Below, in pieces: positions 23,382-36,306 of a DNA stretch of 64,000 nucleotides. Source of the DNA: Carallia brachiata (lineage: Eukaryota; Streptophyta; Magnoliopsida; Malpighiales; Rhizophoraceae); contig JADCRB010000001.1 of assembly GCA_021464245.1 (NCBI GenBank), positions 7,498,152 through 7,562,151 of the forward strand, read 5' to 3'. A model generated the notes under the pieces. The model was not told the origin of the DNA and did no database searches. It saw nothing but the letters and a program-made list of their open reading frames with translations. A program made the translations under genes and the position numbers. Each line of letters opens with the position of its first letter. Position 1 is the stretch's first letter.

Positions 23382-25589
23382 TCAAGCGGTGTTATTCTCC
23401 TTAGGGACACAAACACTGCGTAGAACAACTGTCTCAATGGTTACGCCAGGACCAAACCCGAACAAAACACCCCAGTCCAACCCTTCGCCTGTAGTGGGCT
23501 TACCTTCTGCGAGCGAATGCTTTCTCATTTCGTCCATGATAAACAAAACAGAAGCACTTGACAAGTTGCCGTACTCACTTAGAACATGCCTGGTGGCTCT
23601 CAATTTGTCATCTTTTAGACCGAGTTGGGATTCGATCCGGGTAAGAATGGCCGGACCGCCTGGATGAGCAATCCAAAATATGGAGTTCCAATCTGGTACA
23701 CCAACCGGATTGAATGCCTTAACAAGGCATTGCTCAATGTTCTTACAGAGAATTCCAGGGAGTTCCTTCGACAAGTGAAAGGTGAGACCGGCTTCGCGTA
23801 GGTGTCCACTAAGTACGGAATCAGTGTCAGGAATTGTCGTCTGAAATGTAGAAACAAGCTCGAATATCGGACGCTCGGTGGAAGCATCAAAATCTGAGCC
23901 CACGATCACGGCGGCTGCGCCATCGCCAAAAATAGCTTGACCCACCAGCAGGTCCAAGTGCGTCTCCGACGGGCCGCGGAAACAAACTGCAGTGACCATC
24001 TCGGAGCAGACAGCCAGAACGCGGGAGCCCTTGTTGTTCTCCGCCAAGTCCTTGGCCAGGCGGAGGACGCTCCCGCCGCCGAAGCAGCCCTGCTGGTACA
24101 GCATTAAACGATTGACGGAGTCGTTGAGGCCGAGAAGCTTAATGAGAGTGAGGTCAGCGCCGGGCATGTGGACACCTGAAGTTGTACAGAAAACCACGTG
24201 GGTGATTTTAGATTTGGGCTGGCCCCACTCCTTTATGGCCTTCGCTGCTGCTTCCTTTGCCAGCTTCGGCACCTCCGCCACCACCATGTCTTGACGTGCA
24301 TCCAGAGACGGTGCCGCGTATTCGCAAATGTTAGGCTTCTTTTGCAGTATTTCTTCAGTTAAGTACATGTGTCGTTTTTTAATCGTTGATTTGGCACCTG
24401 TTGCATGAATAATTAAGTTTGATAAATAGGCCAAAGAGTTTAAATTCTCAAACTAAGCGGATATGACATTTTGGTTACAAACAGGTCGAATGGCTCGTAA
24501 CAGAGTTACTAAAAATCGAATACAAAAATATCCCAACTAATGGAATAGTATTATTAAAATTGATAGCAAAAGTAAAAAATCTCAATAAAATAGTTCAAGT
24601 AATTCTATATGTATTTGATTCATTTCACTAATATTATATGAAACAAAACGAATAAGCATTTCCAGAATCGAGGTAAATTGGTGAACAGAGTTCAATTCGC
24701 CAAAATTTAATCTCACAAACCATGCACCTCTAAATGCTTGCAAAATTTTCAGGAAATTCAATTTTTTTTTTATTTTTTTCTTGTTCATTTCATCATTTGT
24801 CAACAAAAATACTGACGAGAAATATTTCTCAACAAAATTACGTGAGACCCCACCCACAAATTGAGTCGAAATGCATTAAATTCTACTAAAGGATTGACAT
24901 CAAACACTAAATACTGACAAGAAATAGCATCTGATACCAATCCTTCGATAAATTCTATATTCCTAAATTTTTTATCCCAAAATAGAGTCAGATACCGAAT
25001 TCTACTTTTCATGTGAGTCTGTTAGAAAAACAAAGGATTCCAAAACCAGAATTTTAGTCATTTATTATGAATGACTTATAAACCTTCATGAATTTTTTCA
25101 ATCTAGTCCTATTATTTTTTTTTTCTCATTTTAAAATACCTTCTTTTCCCATTTGAGTCCATTTTTAGATGAAATTGGTGTTTTTTTCGAGTGTATTCCA
25201 TCTAGTAAAACATCCTTTTTAACAAACTACCTAAACTTGGTCTACGAACGAACGCATTTAGAACAAAATATAAAGGTATAAGACTCATATAGAAAATAAA
25301 AAAATAAAAAATATATATATTAAAAACATCTACAAAAATTTAGAACCGACTCGGAATTATTGAAAAAATGAGGGATGGATAGAGAAATGAAAGGAAGCAA
25401 CGTACAAATACGGCTAAACATGTCTTTCAACTTGGTCTGGTGCTCGCTGTTGGTGATGCGGAAGTAGAAGTCGGGATAGTCGGCCTGAGACACGTAGTTG
25501 GAAGGATTGGCTGTACCAATGGCCAGAACCGCGGCTGTTCCTTCAGCTCTCTGGGCCTTCCTAATCTCCTCAACCCTAAGCTTTGCCAT
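23382..25589 (-). CDS. Chalcone synthase-like type III polyketide synthase
   Basis: Exon 1 is 25589-25406 and exon 2 is 24397-23382; a 1,008-bp GT-AG intron splits a cysteine codon at the classical CHS position. The product has 399 residues. The fold condenses CoA starters with malonyl-CoA in the cytosol. The triad is C166 (YQQGCFGGG), H306 ([11 protein letters not shown]) and N339 (EYGNLSS); gatekeepers F218 and F268 and the GFGPG motif are present. By my alignment to alfalfa CHS2, T132, S133, T194, G256, F265 and S338 are kept. Differences are T197 to Cys (C200 here, [13 protein letters not shown], with one extra residue before it), A166 to Gly beside the nucleophile, and D255 to Ser. Position 197 lines the cavity and varies among non-chalcone type III PKSs, so the product is uncertain. 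The TTG upstream is not used; ATG at 25589 gives the family N-terminus [17 protein letters not shown]. Confidence 0.93.
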
Positions 25590-25744
25590 TGTCAAGTAAT
25601 ATTCTGTATAATTAATCCGTTAAGTGACCTTCTAATTGTCTTCCAAGACCTACAGGTCGAAAAATTCCACCACCTTACAGATGCTCTGTGGACAAGAAAG
25701 AAGAGAGCACAATTGCTTTATTCTTATCGCCCGACCCTGTCCAT

Positions 25745-25752
25745 TTTATATA
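25745..25752 (-). promoter_or_regulatory. Probable TATA box of the PKS gene
   Basis: On the minus strand TATATAAA lies about 155 bp upstream of the ATG, a reasonable distance for a plant 5' UTR of about 125 bp. Inferred by position and consensus only. Confidence 0.5.
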
Positions 25753-25823
25753 TGAATGTATACATACATACATATAGTCATAGTCGGTTTCTTTTGGCGA
25801 AATCCCTTAGGGCCTTTATTGTT

Positions 25824-26326
25824 GGGATATATATTTATTTATTCCTAAACTTTGAGATTTTTTTTCATTTAATTTTCAAACTGTTTTGAAATTTTATTTC
25901 AATTATAAACCTTTTGATTTTGTTTCAAATCAGTCTTTCCGTTAGTCAAACCGTTAAAAATTACTGTTGACTAACAGAAATTTTCTTAAAAAGGTAACAT
26001 ACACTATTTTAATTCACCAGTTAATAGAAATACGTTGTGTAATCTTAAAAAAATAAAAAAAAATAAAAAAACTCAAAATTTCAATTTATATGTTACTATT
26101 TGAGAGTAAAATACAAGTATTTAATAACAAAAAAAAATTAAAATAATATATTTTACCTTTTTAAAAAAATTTCTGTTAGTCAACAGTAATTTTTAACGGT
26201 TTAACTAACGGAAGAACTAATTTAAAGCAAAATCAAAAAATTTAGGACTGAAATGAAATCTCAAAAAGGTTTAATAATTAAATAAAAAAAATCTAAAAAT
26301 TTAGAACTAAATAAATATATATCCCT
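25824..26326. mobile_element. Foldback MITE with long (~185 bp) terminal inverted repeats, MULE-like
   Basis: The left arm starts GGGATATATATTTATTTA and the right arm ends with its complement. Matching continues inward through TTCCGTTAGTCAAACCGTTA and AATTACTGTTGACTAACAGA to a short centre. The flanks TTTATTGTT (25815-25823) and TTTATTATT (26327-26335) look like a 9-bp target duplication with one mismatch, which suggests the Mutator superfamily. No open frame inside. Confidence 0.7.
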
Positions 26327-26335
26327 TTTATTATT

Positions 26336-28600
26336 TGTTAGTCATTTATTACTCCTACCTCTAATGAATATTCCTCATAAGGAGAGTTATCTATAATTTT
26401 TCTCGAAGAGATACTCTCGCCCCAAATAGGTTTTTTCTATTTATAATTTGGGGTTAGTCTTAGTTTAGTTAAGGGCCTTATTGACTTACCTATTTAATAT
26501 TGTTATTACTAGTTGTTGTTGCTAATTATTATTACTGATTGTTAATTGCTGATTGTCGTTACCTATTACTGATTACTAAAAAAACTAATAAAGTATTTGA
26601 TTAATTTTGTATTTGCTGTTACTGTTAAATAACTAAATGACTGATTTGAATATTTAATTTATATAATATATTATATTAACAAAATTATCTTTATATTTTA
26701 TAATTTTTATTTTTAGAATAAATATTTTATAAATAATATTAAGAATTTTCTTACTTAATTTTTATTTTTTCAAAAAAAATATTAATGTTTACTAGATAAT
26801 AAAAATATAATTTTTGAAATATTTTTTAAATATCAATATTAATGAAAATTTGAAGTAAAAAAATATTTAATAATTATTAAAAAATAAAAGTGTTACGTTT
26901 ATATAAATATTAATAAAATTTAATAACTATTAACAAATTATATTTAAGAGATAAGTAAAAAAATTATGAATTTATATAAATATTATTTGAGGGTATTTTA
27001 GTTTATATAAATTATTATTAATATCAAAAACTGAAAAGTAACTCAAAAAGCAGTAAAAAATAATCTTGAACTATTTTTTAATCAGCTGCTTTTTGGATGT
27101 GATATAAGGAAATAAATAGAATCAAATAACAGTTCAAAAAAATTAACCAAACACTCATCTCCCTACGTTTTAAAATAAAATGTAAATGTTTCCTCATAAA
27201 AGTTAACCCAAAGACCCCCTCAATTACTTTTAAATTAGATAAAGAGTCTTGTTAGAAGAATTTAGAAGATAACCAGAAGATAATCAGATAAATGAGTCTA
27301 GCTTATAAAAAATAATAAAAAATAATTTTTTAAAAAGTAAACTTTAAATGTATTTCGGTATTATCCTAAATATATTATATATTACAATAAACCTTGATTT
27401 TAAAAAAAATCTTTCTTTAACTAAAAATTTTTTTCTTTTAACAACTCTATAACTATTTTTTATACTAACCTAATTTTTCCCTTTAATAAAATAAGGTCAA
27501 TAACTATAAAAATATTCAATGTAAATCAGTTCTGCTAAAAAAATTTATGAGTAGGTTAAAAACTCTAACTTCGTCAAATTGGCCATTTTCATTTTCCGAA
27601 CGGGCCCTGGTCGACGCCTCAGATGACAAATCCCTCTCTCCTAGCAAGGGATGCTGACATTGTAAGGCTGACTCAGTCAGGGCCCATTCTCTACAGTATT
27701 TTCCTAATTCACGTTTGTCGCGTTGATTTACGTCTAATTGTGTGATTTCGACTAGTTAAGTAATTATCACTCATTTAAATATTATTATTTTTGGTTCTAT
27801 AATCCCATCTACGAAATTTATGCCAGATTGTGTTGAAGCCAAAAATCCTATAGATATATAATTAGTCGATTATTCGCGCTTGGCACGAGGTGTTAAACTA
27901 AATATGCTGGCATAGAATAAAAAGTAAATCATAGATATTTACAAAAACAACTAATAAGCTATGGTGCAATCACAATGAAAATTAGTTATGTACGCTATTT
28001 ATTTTAGATGGTCTACAAATTTTTTTTTTACTATTATGGAAAAAGAAACGGAAGAATATTGAAAGAAACTTGATTCCGGGTATGTCTATTTCTTGATTAT
28101 TAACAGGTGGTATGTAAACACAATAGGCATATGAGAGAGAAAAACTTATGCTACTAAAAAGCTGGGCGGCATCTTATGTTTGTTTACCCGGATTTCATCT
28201 TTTTGTTTTTTATCTTTTAGTTTTTTATCAAAAGAAATCGTTACATTAATTTATGTAAAATTTATACACAAAAGTGACACGACAGATACGACAGTATCAA
28301 AATAATCTATACAAGGCAGAAATAAAAACCGCATCAATAGCCTATATCAAACATGGTCAAACTAACTACTTACAAAAAAAAAAAAAATTAAAAATCCGTT
28401 TAGACAAACCCCTCGTACGAGGGTATTTACCAAATTAATCGAATTAAATTGTACAAAGCAGTAAGAATTGCACGTCGGCAGACTTGTAAAAGAAATCAAC
28501 CGAATACGTCAAAACATACACACGACACAAATCACCCATTTCAAAATAACACAATAGAATATGTCAAAAAAAAAAAATAACACAATAGAAGCCTAGACCA
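26336..28600. other. AT-rich intergenic DNA
   Basis: Strongly AT-rich with many poly-A/T tracts and no gene. Positions 26500-27165 have a TTATTACT-rich start and end near TTAACCAAACACTCATCT, and may be a degraded MITE, but I could not match the ends. Confidence 0.45.
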
Positions 28601-28639
28601 CCAACAGTACAAAAAATGCAGTAGAGGCCCTTTTTAATA

Positions 28640-29310
28640 GTTGCAGCGGCGATGACGGGGGGCCACGGCTACGGCATGGTCGGCGGTAGCAACAGAGGAG
28701 AGGTTGGCGGCGTCAGGGACATGGACAATAGCGGCGGCTGCTTCGACAGGGGTGGTAGTGCTGGGGGCAACGTCGACAGAGCTAACTCACTCTCCAGCTC
28801 CATCTCTAACGGTCACGTCTGCGGCCAGTAGAACAGCACCGACAGCGAAGACAGCTTTGAGGACATAGACGCTGGTGACCGGTACGACGGTCTTGAAGAC
28901 TAAAGCGACGGTGGAGGCGACGGCTCCGACGGCGGCGCTGCTAGCAAGAACCGCGAAAATGACAGAAAGAGGCCGAGGAAGGTAGATCTGACACTGTAGA
29001 GTCTATGGGTGCCGTTATTTAGGACCAGGCTCACGAAAAACAGACCAAAAAGCCCCAAAACACTAATACGAGAGTCTGATGTAGGGGGAAACAGGGAGAA
29101 TGCGAAAAGAAGATTGAGAAAGGAAGATTGGAGGAGGAAATGGAGAAGAGTATTAAAGTGGAGGCTAGGAAAGGTGATTTCATAGCTAGTCGGCAGAGGT
29201 GAAAGATCACCACTGCCGGCCAACAAAGGCAGTTCGGTTAGAAACCAGAAGGAATCCTAGAATATTTTGAGAGAGAGTGTTGTTTAGAGAGAGAGTTTTA
29301 GGTATTTGAT
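28640..29310 (-). mobile_element. Possible 5' fragment of a LINE-type retrotransposon
   Basis: A GC-rich island in AT-rich DNA. Read on the minus strand it begins CTCTCTCTAAACAACACTCT, followed by a pyrimidine-rich leader and an open frame (29226-28900) that is hydrophobic and lacks a known domain. It then runs into Gly/Arg/Ala/Val-rich sequence. Such CT-repeat leaders are common at plant LINE starts. No reverse transcriptase is present. An ordinary GC-rich gene fragment is an alternative. Confidence 0.3.
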
Positions 29311-31616
29311 ACTCATATTTCATCTCGAGTAAGCTTTAAAAAGCTACATAAATTAGCAAGATCTTCAAATTTTAATTTTCTTCTTTTGTAAAAGGGGAAA
29401 ATACGGCATCGTAATGTGGTCTGGTCGTTCCTCATATGATTGTTTTTTGGGTAAGGGAAAGCGCCCCTTAAATACTGCCAGAATCCTCTACCCAGCAAGT
29501 CTTATGAAACAACGATAACATGCTAATAAATAAAAGAGTCAGTCATTTGTTCGAAACGACCATCCTAATAATTAAAATTAAAATTTTAAATTTTATAAGT
29601 CTAGTTTATTATGTGCTTTATAATTTAATGAACGACTTAATAAATAAAAAAAAAAGAAAAAATCATTTAGCAAACACGAATGGCCCAACAAGCCAAACTA
29701 ACCTCGAAGTGAAAAATGAGTTTTCCAGGGCGTCTGAGAGAGTTATAAAGACTGAATAGCAATAGTTGAAAAAAATTGTCTCAGATCTTGAAAAGCATGA
29801 AATCAATTACATCAAGATCATGAATTTTTTCTTTCCAACGAAACAAAAAGAAGAAAACCCAAAAACCGAAAAAAAAAATGCATGTCAGCTCCAATAGTAG
29901 AGAAGAATAGAAGAAAAACTAAGTTTGTTGCCTCAATGCAGTATTGCAGTGTCTTCCAGGTGCACAGAGATGGCGATTACATTGGAGAGAAGAGTATACA
30001 TATAGGATGGGTAACCAAAGATACAGTTTGAGAGTACCTTTATGGCCGGTTCAAAGTATTATATGTAGTGGTAATTAGTTAATGTTTCTCAAAAGCTTTT
30101 ATAAGCATTTAATATTTCTATTGCATTTTAGTAGTTTTTCAATAACAATTTGCCAAGCGGCTCTCAATTAGAGAACTCATAAAGCATCAAGCCAATAGAA
30201 TTTTTCTTTATTCTCGTGATAAATATCTAGTGTTTAGAACTTAATTTTATTATAGATGTCTTGAGTTTAAAACTCGAGAAAAAATAAGAGAACTATGTCA
30301 TAACTCGTAACCTAATAAGTTATATAATAAACATTTTTTTCAACTACAATTAAAGAGTAATTTATTTATATACAATATAAATATAAATTATTAATTAACT
30401 CTTCATTTCAATTGAAAAATAAAAATAAAAAAAGATTGTCGTGCCATTGGCCGGCAAAATATTTTCTCTCTTTTTTTTTTTTGGTTAATTACCGGTAAAA
30501 GATTTTCATGGGCTTTCTTCTCAATGCATTACACGGAGACGGCCGAATGATAGTATTAAAATGGGCACTTGTAGTCTAGTATCTAAACGTTTCTTCGGAT
30601 CTTCTTTGGGTTGGTGCAACACGATTTTTTTCACTCAAAAACGAAAGGAAATTTTACATTACATCGATAATGTTTAATCTAGCAAACACGAAATTCATAA
30701 TAAAATATTGTTTATATAGCATCAATAGTGTATATATCATTTGTATCCGAAAAATTTTTCATATTTAAAATCGTGTTTGTGTGGATCAGACATGGCGTAT
30801 TATTGAACAAAATACAATTCATTTCATTTCTCTTCTCTTTCATGTCATGCGGGTTGGTGGCCTCTGCTGGTTTGGCTGTTTCCAAAAATTCCAGTCGCAA
30901 CCCTCCAAAGAATCGCACAGTTTCTTAAAGCCAAAACTCAATTCCTCAAGACTTATGCGGGGTCAGAGCAATATTCTCACCTAAACCGTGCATTAATTTT
31001 TTGCAGTTTATTATAATTAATACTAGTATGTCAATTCGATTTGGACCTTTTCTTATATTATTTATATATTTTGAAAGCTTTAATATACAATTTAATGTTA
31101 GGTCTTAATAAATTAATTATTTAATTTATTTAATTATATTTAATAATTTATTATTATTATTATTATTTATTATTATTATTTAATGACATGTATATTACGT
31201 TCATATTTTACTTAAAGAATTTATTTAAATATTAATTTCAATTATTCAGTGATATCTAAACATTAGTCTTTCATTTATTAATTAAAAACAAGAAATAGTG
31301 AATTTTAAAACATCAAAAGGTGCACAGCACTCTAAAAGAGATAAATCCCAAATGGCAAAATCTCATTTTGTAATTTTTTTTGTTTTTTAAAAGAGACCAA
31401 GTATCGAAGTTCTGACCAAGTCCCCGGTGACCGTCCAAAGCCTGGATGGCGCCGATTGACACTTGTTGCGTGCAGGTCCTTTGAACTTTTTTATTTTGGC
31501 AGCCATAGAAGATGCTGACCTTTCGGTTTCCAGCGCAATCCGCTGCCACGTTCAGACTTCAGACGAACCGGTTGAGTTGGTGTTGGTATTTTATAAAACG
31601 TCAATGGGCTCGAATA
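29311..31616. other. Intergenic, no gene recognised
   Basis: AT-rich DNA with a TTA-repeat microsatellite near 31146-31183 and several short frames (for example 31549-31313 on the minus strand) that have no recognisable family. Nothing supported. Confidence 0.45.
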
Positions 31617-31787
31617 GATATCCATACGTTAATATTTAGATTTAATATTTATATTGTGATAAATTTAATTATTTTTTAATAAAAATTATCACCTTATTTT
31701 TTATTATAAAAATAATAAATTTTATTATAAAAATAATTAAATTTATTACAATATAAATATTAAATTTGAATACTACGGTATAAATAC
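31617..31787. mobile_element. Small foldback (hairpin) MITE-like element
   Basis: The left arm (31617-31676) and right arm (31730-31787) are inverted copies. Both read through TTTAATATTTATATTGT then ATAAATTTAATTATTTTT when oriented inward, so the single strand would form a stem of roughly 55-60 bp with a 50-bp loop. No target duplication was determined. Confidence 0.6.
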
Positions 31788-31984
31788 CAAACTTTTTTGA
31801 ACTTGAATTAGTGGTCATTGAGCATATTTATCCATCTTGATGTCATTTTCCAACTATTAATAAGTTAAATATTTTCCATCTCGATGTCATTGCGGGTGGT
31901 CTGCCTTAACGGGCAGTTTAGCAAAGCGTTCAAATGGGAAGAATTCTGATTTCTTTTTTGTCTATATAAGGAGTTTTATTGGAC

Positions 31985-32080
31985 ATTTGGCACAAAAATG
32001 AGATTTAATGAGATTTGAACCTCCCATCTACTAGTTTAAAGACAATACCTTCAACCAGTTGAGCAAATACTCAGCTTCAG
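31985..32080 (-). mobile_element. tRNA-derived SINE fragment
   Basis: On the minus strand an A-box-like TTGCTCAACTGGTTGAAG (near 32068-32050) is followed about 35 bp later by a B-box GGTTCAAATCTC (32021-32010), the RNA polymerase III promoter layout of a tRNA-derived SINE. It cannot be a functional tRNA because the acceptor stem does not pair. Confidence 0.55.
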
Positions 32081-35000
32081 AAAAATTCTGATTTCAGTTT
32101 ACAAATATAATAATCGATATATTTATAATATATTTTTTTATTGTTAAAAAAAAAATTTCCATCATTTCTATTAGAACGTTTAGATACATACAAGAAATGA
32201 ATTTGTGTGTTCCCACGTCTATTAAACTACAATGGCTAATATATATCATACATATTGTACTTATGAATATTAAGGCAAAACTAGATTTCTCACTCCAAAC
32301 GTACCTGCTTTCATAAAAGTATTAATACATGCCTCAAAATTTAATATTTTAGTTGATATTCTGATTGAAACTAACAATAAAATTTTTTAAACAAAATTGA
32401 TAATTTTTTAAAATATAAAATTAATAATTATTTTAAAAAATATCAATTTTATTTCAAAAATATTAATCTTAATTTCAATCGGCATACCAATTAAGATACT
32501 AAATTTTTTTAAAAAAAACTTTAAGACATTAAATTTAAGAATACTAACATTTCCTCTTTTCATAATTGTATTTGCTTTACTTTGTTTTTTCATAATTAGC
32601 CCTCTGCATCCTCGAAATCTTAAGACTAGCATATTAAGCACTTGATCGATGCTATTACGCAATATTGAAGGAAACAGTTCGGGTACTTTTTGCTGAACCG
32701 ATCTTGTGATTGACAGAAAAAGGATAATTGAGTTTGAACGACAAAAAGAATCCAGTGATTGACAAAAACCTTTTTTTTTTTTTTTCTAAAATTAAGGTCA
32801 AAATTCATATCACAGCTAAATGTAGAAGATTTTAAAAAAGGACTGATCGAAATCCCAATTTCCTTTTTGATATAATGTCGGTGAACCATGTTGCATATAA
32901 TGGCATGGTGGAATGGGGAGAGGAGGGTTAATTTGAGTTGAAGTTGAAGAGAAGCTCGACTTTGGTGAACAAGTCGAGTTCTTTCTTTGAAGAACAAAGA
33001 CTGACCACAGAGACGAAAATGGAGATTGGATGACGAATTCGTGGATTTGGCTGGGTTAGAGACTTTGATGGGCACTGGAATATTAAGTGAGCAGAAATGT
33101 GAAGATGAAAGAGAAGAGATGGTGACATGTTAGCAAATATGGTAGTGCCATGTCAGCAAATAAGGGTCCCATTTTTTGTCTCATTAGATGCCAGTGTACT
33201 TTAACAGATGTCTCTTAATGCCTTAAACTGTAGACCCTAATTGACCCATTTTTAAGAGCCGATGACCTTAATTGCACGAATTGAACTTTGGTAACCCAAA
33301 GTAACGAAATTTACAAAGTTGGTAACCCAACCATAAAGTCATCCTTAAAAAATTTCAGATTTTTTTTTTGAAACTTTTTAATTTTCAAATTTTCATGAAT
33401 ATTTCAAAGTTTTTTTTTTAAATTGCCACATCACCAAATTTTTGATGACATAGAAGCTCACTCGTGGCAATATTTAAAGGCCAATGAAGGGGAAGAGTCA
33501 TTGACATAGATGGCGCAAATTTGGGGAGCCAATTTCAAAGAAAACGAAGTGGACATAATTTTAAAAGGAAAATATGTATATTTAAAGACGAAATCTTGAT
33601 TTTAGCCGAAACATGAAAAAAAGAAGTAGATTTTATGACAACATGAATTAGCTCATCCAATGAACTTCATTGTAAAAAAAAATATGTTTTTTTCAAAAGG
33701 ATTTGAATAGGCACTACAAAGTGATGTAGATGGATTTAAAAGAGCAGATGTAAGATATGAGTATGAACGAGCAATAATGAAGGTGAAATCATATTAGACT
33801 ATACTGTAACATGCAACTTTACTTTAGTTAGTATCTACCTCTGAAAAAATAATCACATTTGATTATCTTTAGACGTGTACACAACATCGCTGGACGTTTT
33901 CTTAATATAACGTAGAAGCATGGTTTGAGTCCCTTTTTTTTTTCTAAGCATGCGAAAAAAATTTATTATATATATGTCAGTTATCAGATCTGTAAACCGA
34001 AGTTGAAATATTTTTATTTGAAAGAATCATTCAACCCAACTCATAAAAAATGATCTACTATCCGAATACTATTAGATCTAAATAGAACTCTTTTACACAA
34101 TCTATGGTTTGAGTCAAATATTGTAAGGAGAAAATACTTGCCACACAATGTAAGTTAATTACTTAATTATCTTGGATGCGCATTTTAAACGTGCAAGTAG
34201 GATGAGAGTTGGGAGGTAATTGTGCGCGGGTAAGTGGTGGAACTTACAAAAATGGTAACAAAATTTAGCATTCTAAATGAGAACTTCGCAAAAAATGCAA
34301 TTATCATGTGGTTTGAAGTAACAAACCACAATTGTACGGTAAGGTGAACACCTTACACTCTGTTTAGATAAGAAAGTCGGTGTGTTTAGATAAGAAAGTC
34401 GGAGCAGAAAAAAGTGAAGGAGATGAAAATGAGAAAGAGAAATTAGAGATGAAAAAAAGTTTATATTTATTTTTGTATTTGAGAAAATGTAATAAGAAAA
34501 AAGAAAAAAAAATTTCTTGTTTAAAAAAATGTGGAAGATGAGAAGAAAAAAAAATATATGTAGAAAAATGTCAATTTTGCCCTCCATAAAAAATTACTAT
34601 ATGTATACAATAAAGATAATACAATTATTTAATAAAAGTAATAAGAAAATTAGTAATATTTCTCCCAATTTCATAAAAGTTAATGTTCTATCCCAACAAT
34701 ATTTTCCAAACACAAATATAATATTTTCTCTCTATTTTGTTTTCTCTCTCCCCCCTTTTTCTACTCTCCGGCAAGGAAATGGACAACGTACCACAAATGT
34801 TACCTACAAACGCCATTATCCGTGAATGCATATTATCTTATGCCTTTTAATTGATTTTTTTTTTCTATTGAAATTATTATGTGGCGAATTTGAATAAAAT
34901 GACACAAACTTGTTGCATCATCATTGGAATTGTGTTAGTAAAATGGATGCAGTTGTAAAATTGAGGAGGAAGTGGAAGATTGATAATTGAATTGTATTAA

Positions 35001-35330
35001 ACGAAAATTAAATGATAAAAATAAAAACCAGTAATAAATTGCGCCATGAAAAATGTTATCAACCATTGCTATATGGGTTCCGTTTGGAGCCAGAATTCCT
35101 CTAAAATGTAACAAATAACCTTTTTAACTAACAATATTTATATTATTTATAATTTTTTATTATGTAAAATATAAATATTATTATTTAAAATTAACTATTT
35201 GTTAGATTTAGATATTTTATGTCGGTCAAATCTTCCGGCTCTTGTGTGAAAAATGTTGTTTACCCTAATTGTACGAGACATTGCATGTAATTTAATCCAT
35301 CGAACGGCTGAGAATGCATCATTTTTCTTC
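32081..35330. other. Intergenic, repeat-rich, no gene recognised
   Basis: Contains a 22-bp-period direct repeat TGTTTAGATAAGAAAGTCGG at 34361-34380 and 34383-34402, beside a palindrome AAGGTGAACACCTT (34341-34354). The minus-strand frames at 32626-33128 overlap in several phases without similarity to a known family. No gene supported. Confidence 0.45.
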
Positions 35331-35331
35331 T

Positions 35332-35339
35332 TATATATA
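35332..35339 (+). promoter_or_regulatory. TATA box of the eS27 gene
   Basis: TATATATA 117 bp before the ATG codon and just upstream of the first telo-box. Confidence 0.55.
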
Positions 35340-35356
35340 CACACACGTCATCTAAC

Positions 35357-35365
35357 TTAGGGTTT
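35357..35365 (+). promoter_or_regulatory. Telo-box 1 of the eS27 gene
   Basis: TTAGGGTTT is the reverse complement of the telo-box AAACCCTAA, a known hallmark of plant ribosomal-protein and translation-gene promoters. Confidence 0.75.
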
Positions 35366-35412
35366 GCCTTCTCCTTCTCGCTCCCTCTGCACCGGCGTAC
35401 GCCGCCCGCAGC

Positions 35413-35421
35413 TTAGGGTTT
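35413..35421 (+). promoter_or_regulatory. Telo-box 2 of the eS27 gene
   Basis: A second TTAGGGTTT, 56 bp after the first and 35 bp before the start codon, so probably in the 5' leader. Confidence 0.7.
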
Positions 35422-35455
35422 ACTTGCAGCGGCTCTACAGCTCTAGTTTAGCAAA

Positions 35456-36306
<851 letters not shown>

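Noticed and set aside
24582..25012. Two minus-strand frames between the PKS exons
   Set aside because: They lie inside the 1-kb intron whose ends are confirmed by the conserved CHS cysteine codon.
31985..32080. tRNA gene
   Set aside because: A- and B-boxes are present but the acceptor stem and cloverleaf do not form; more like a SINE.
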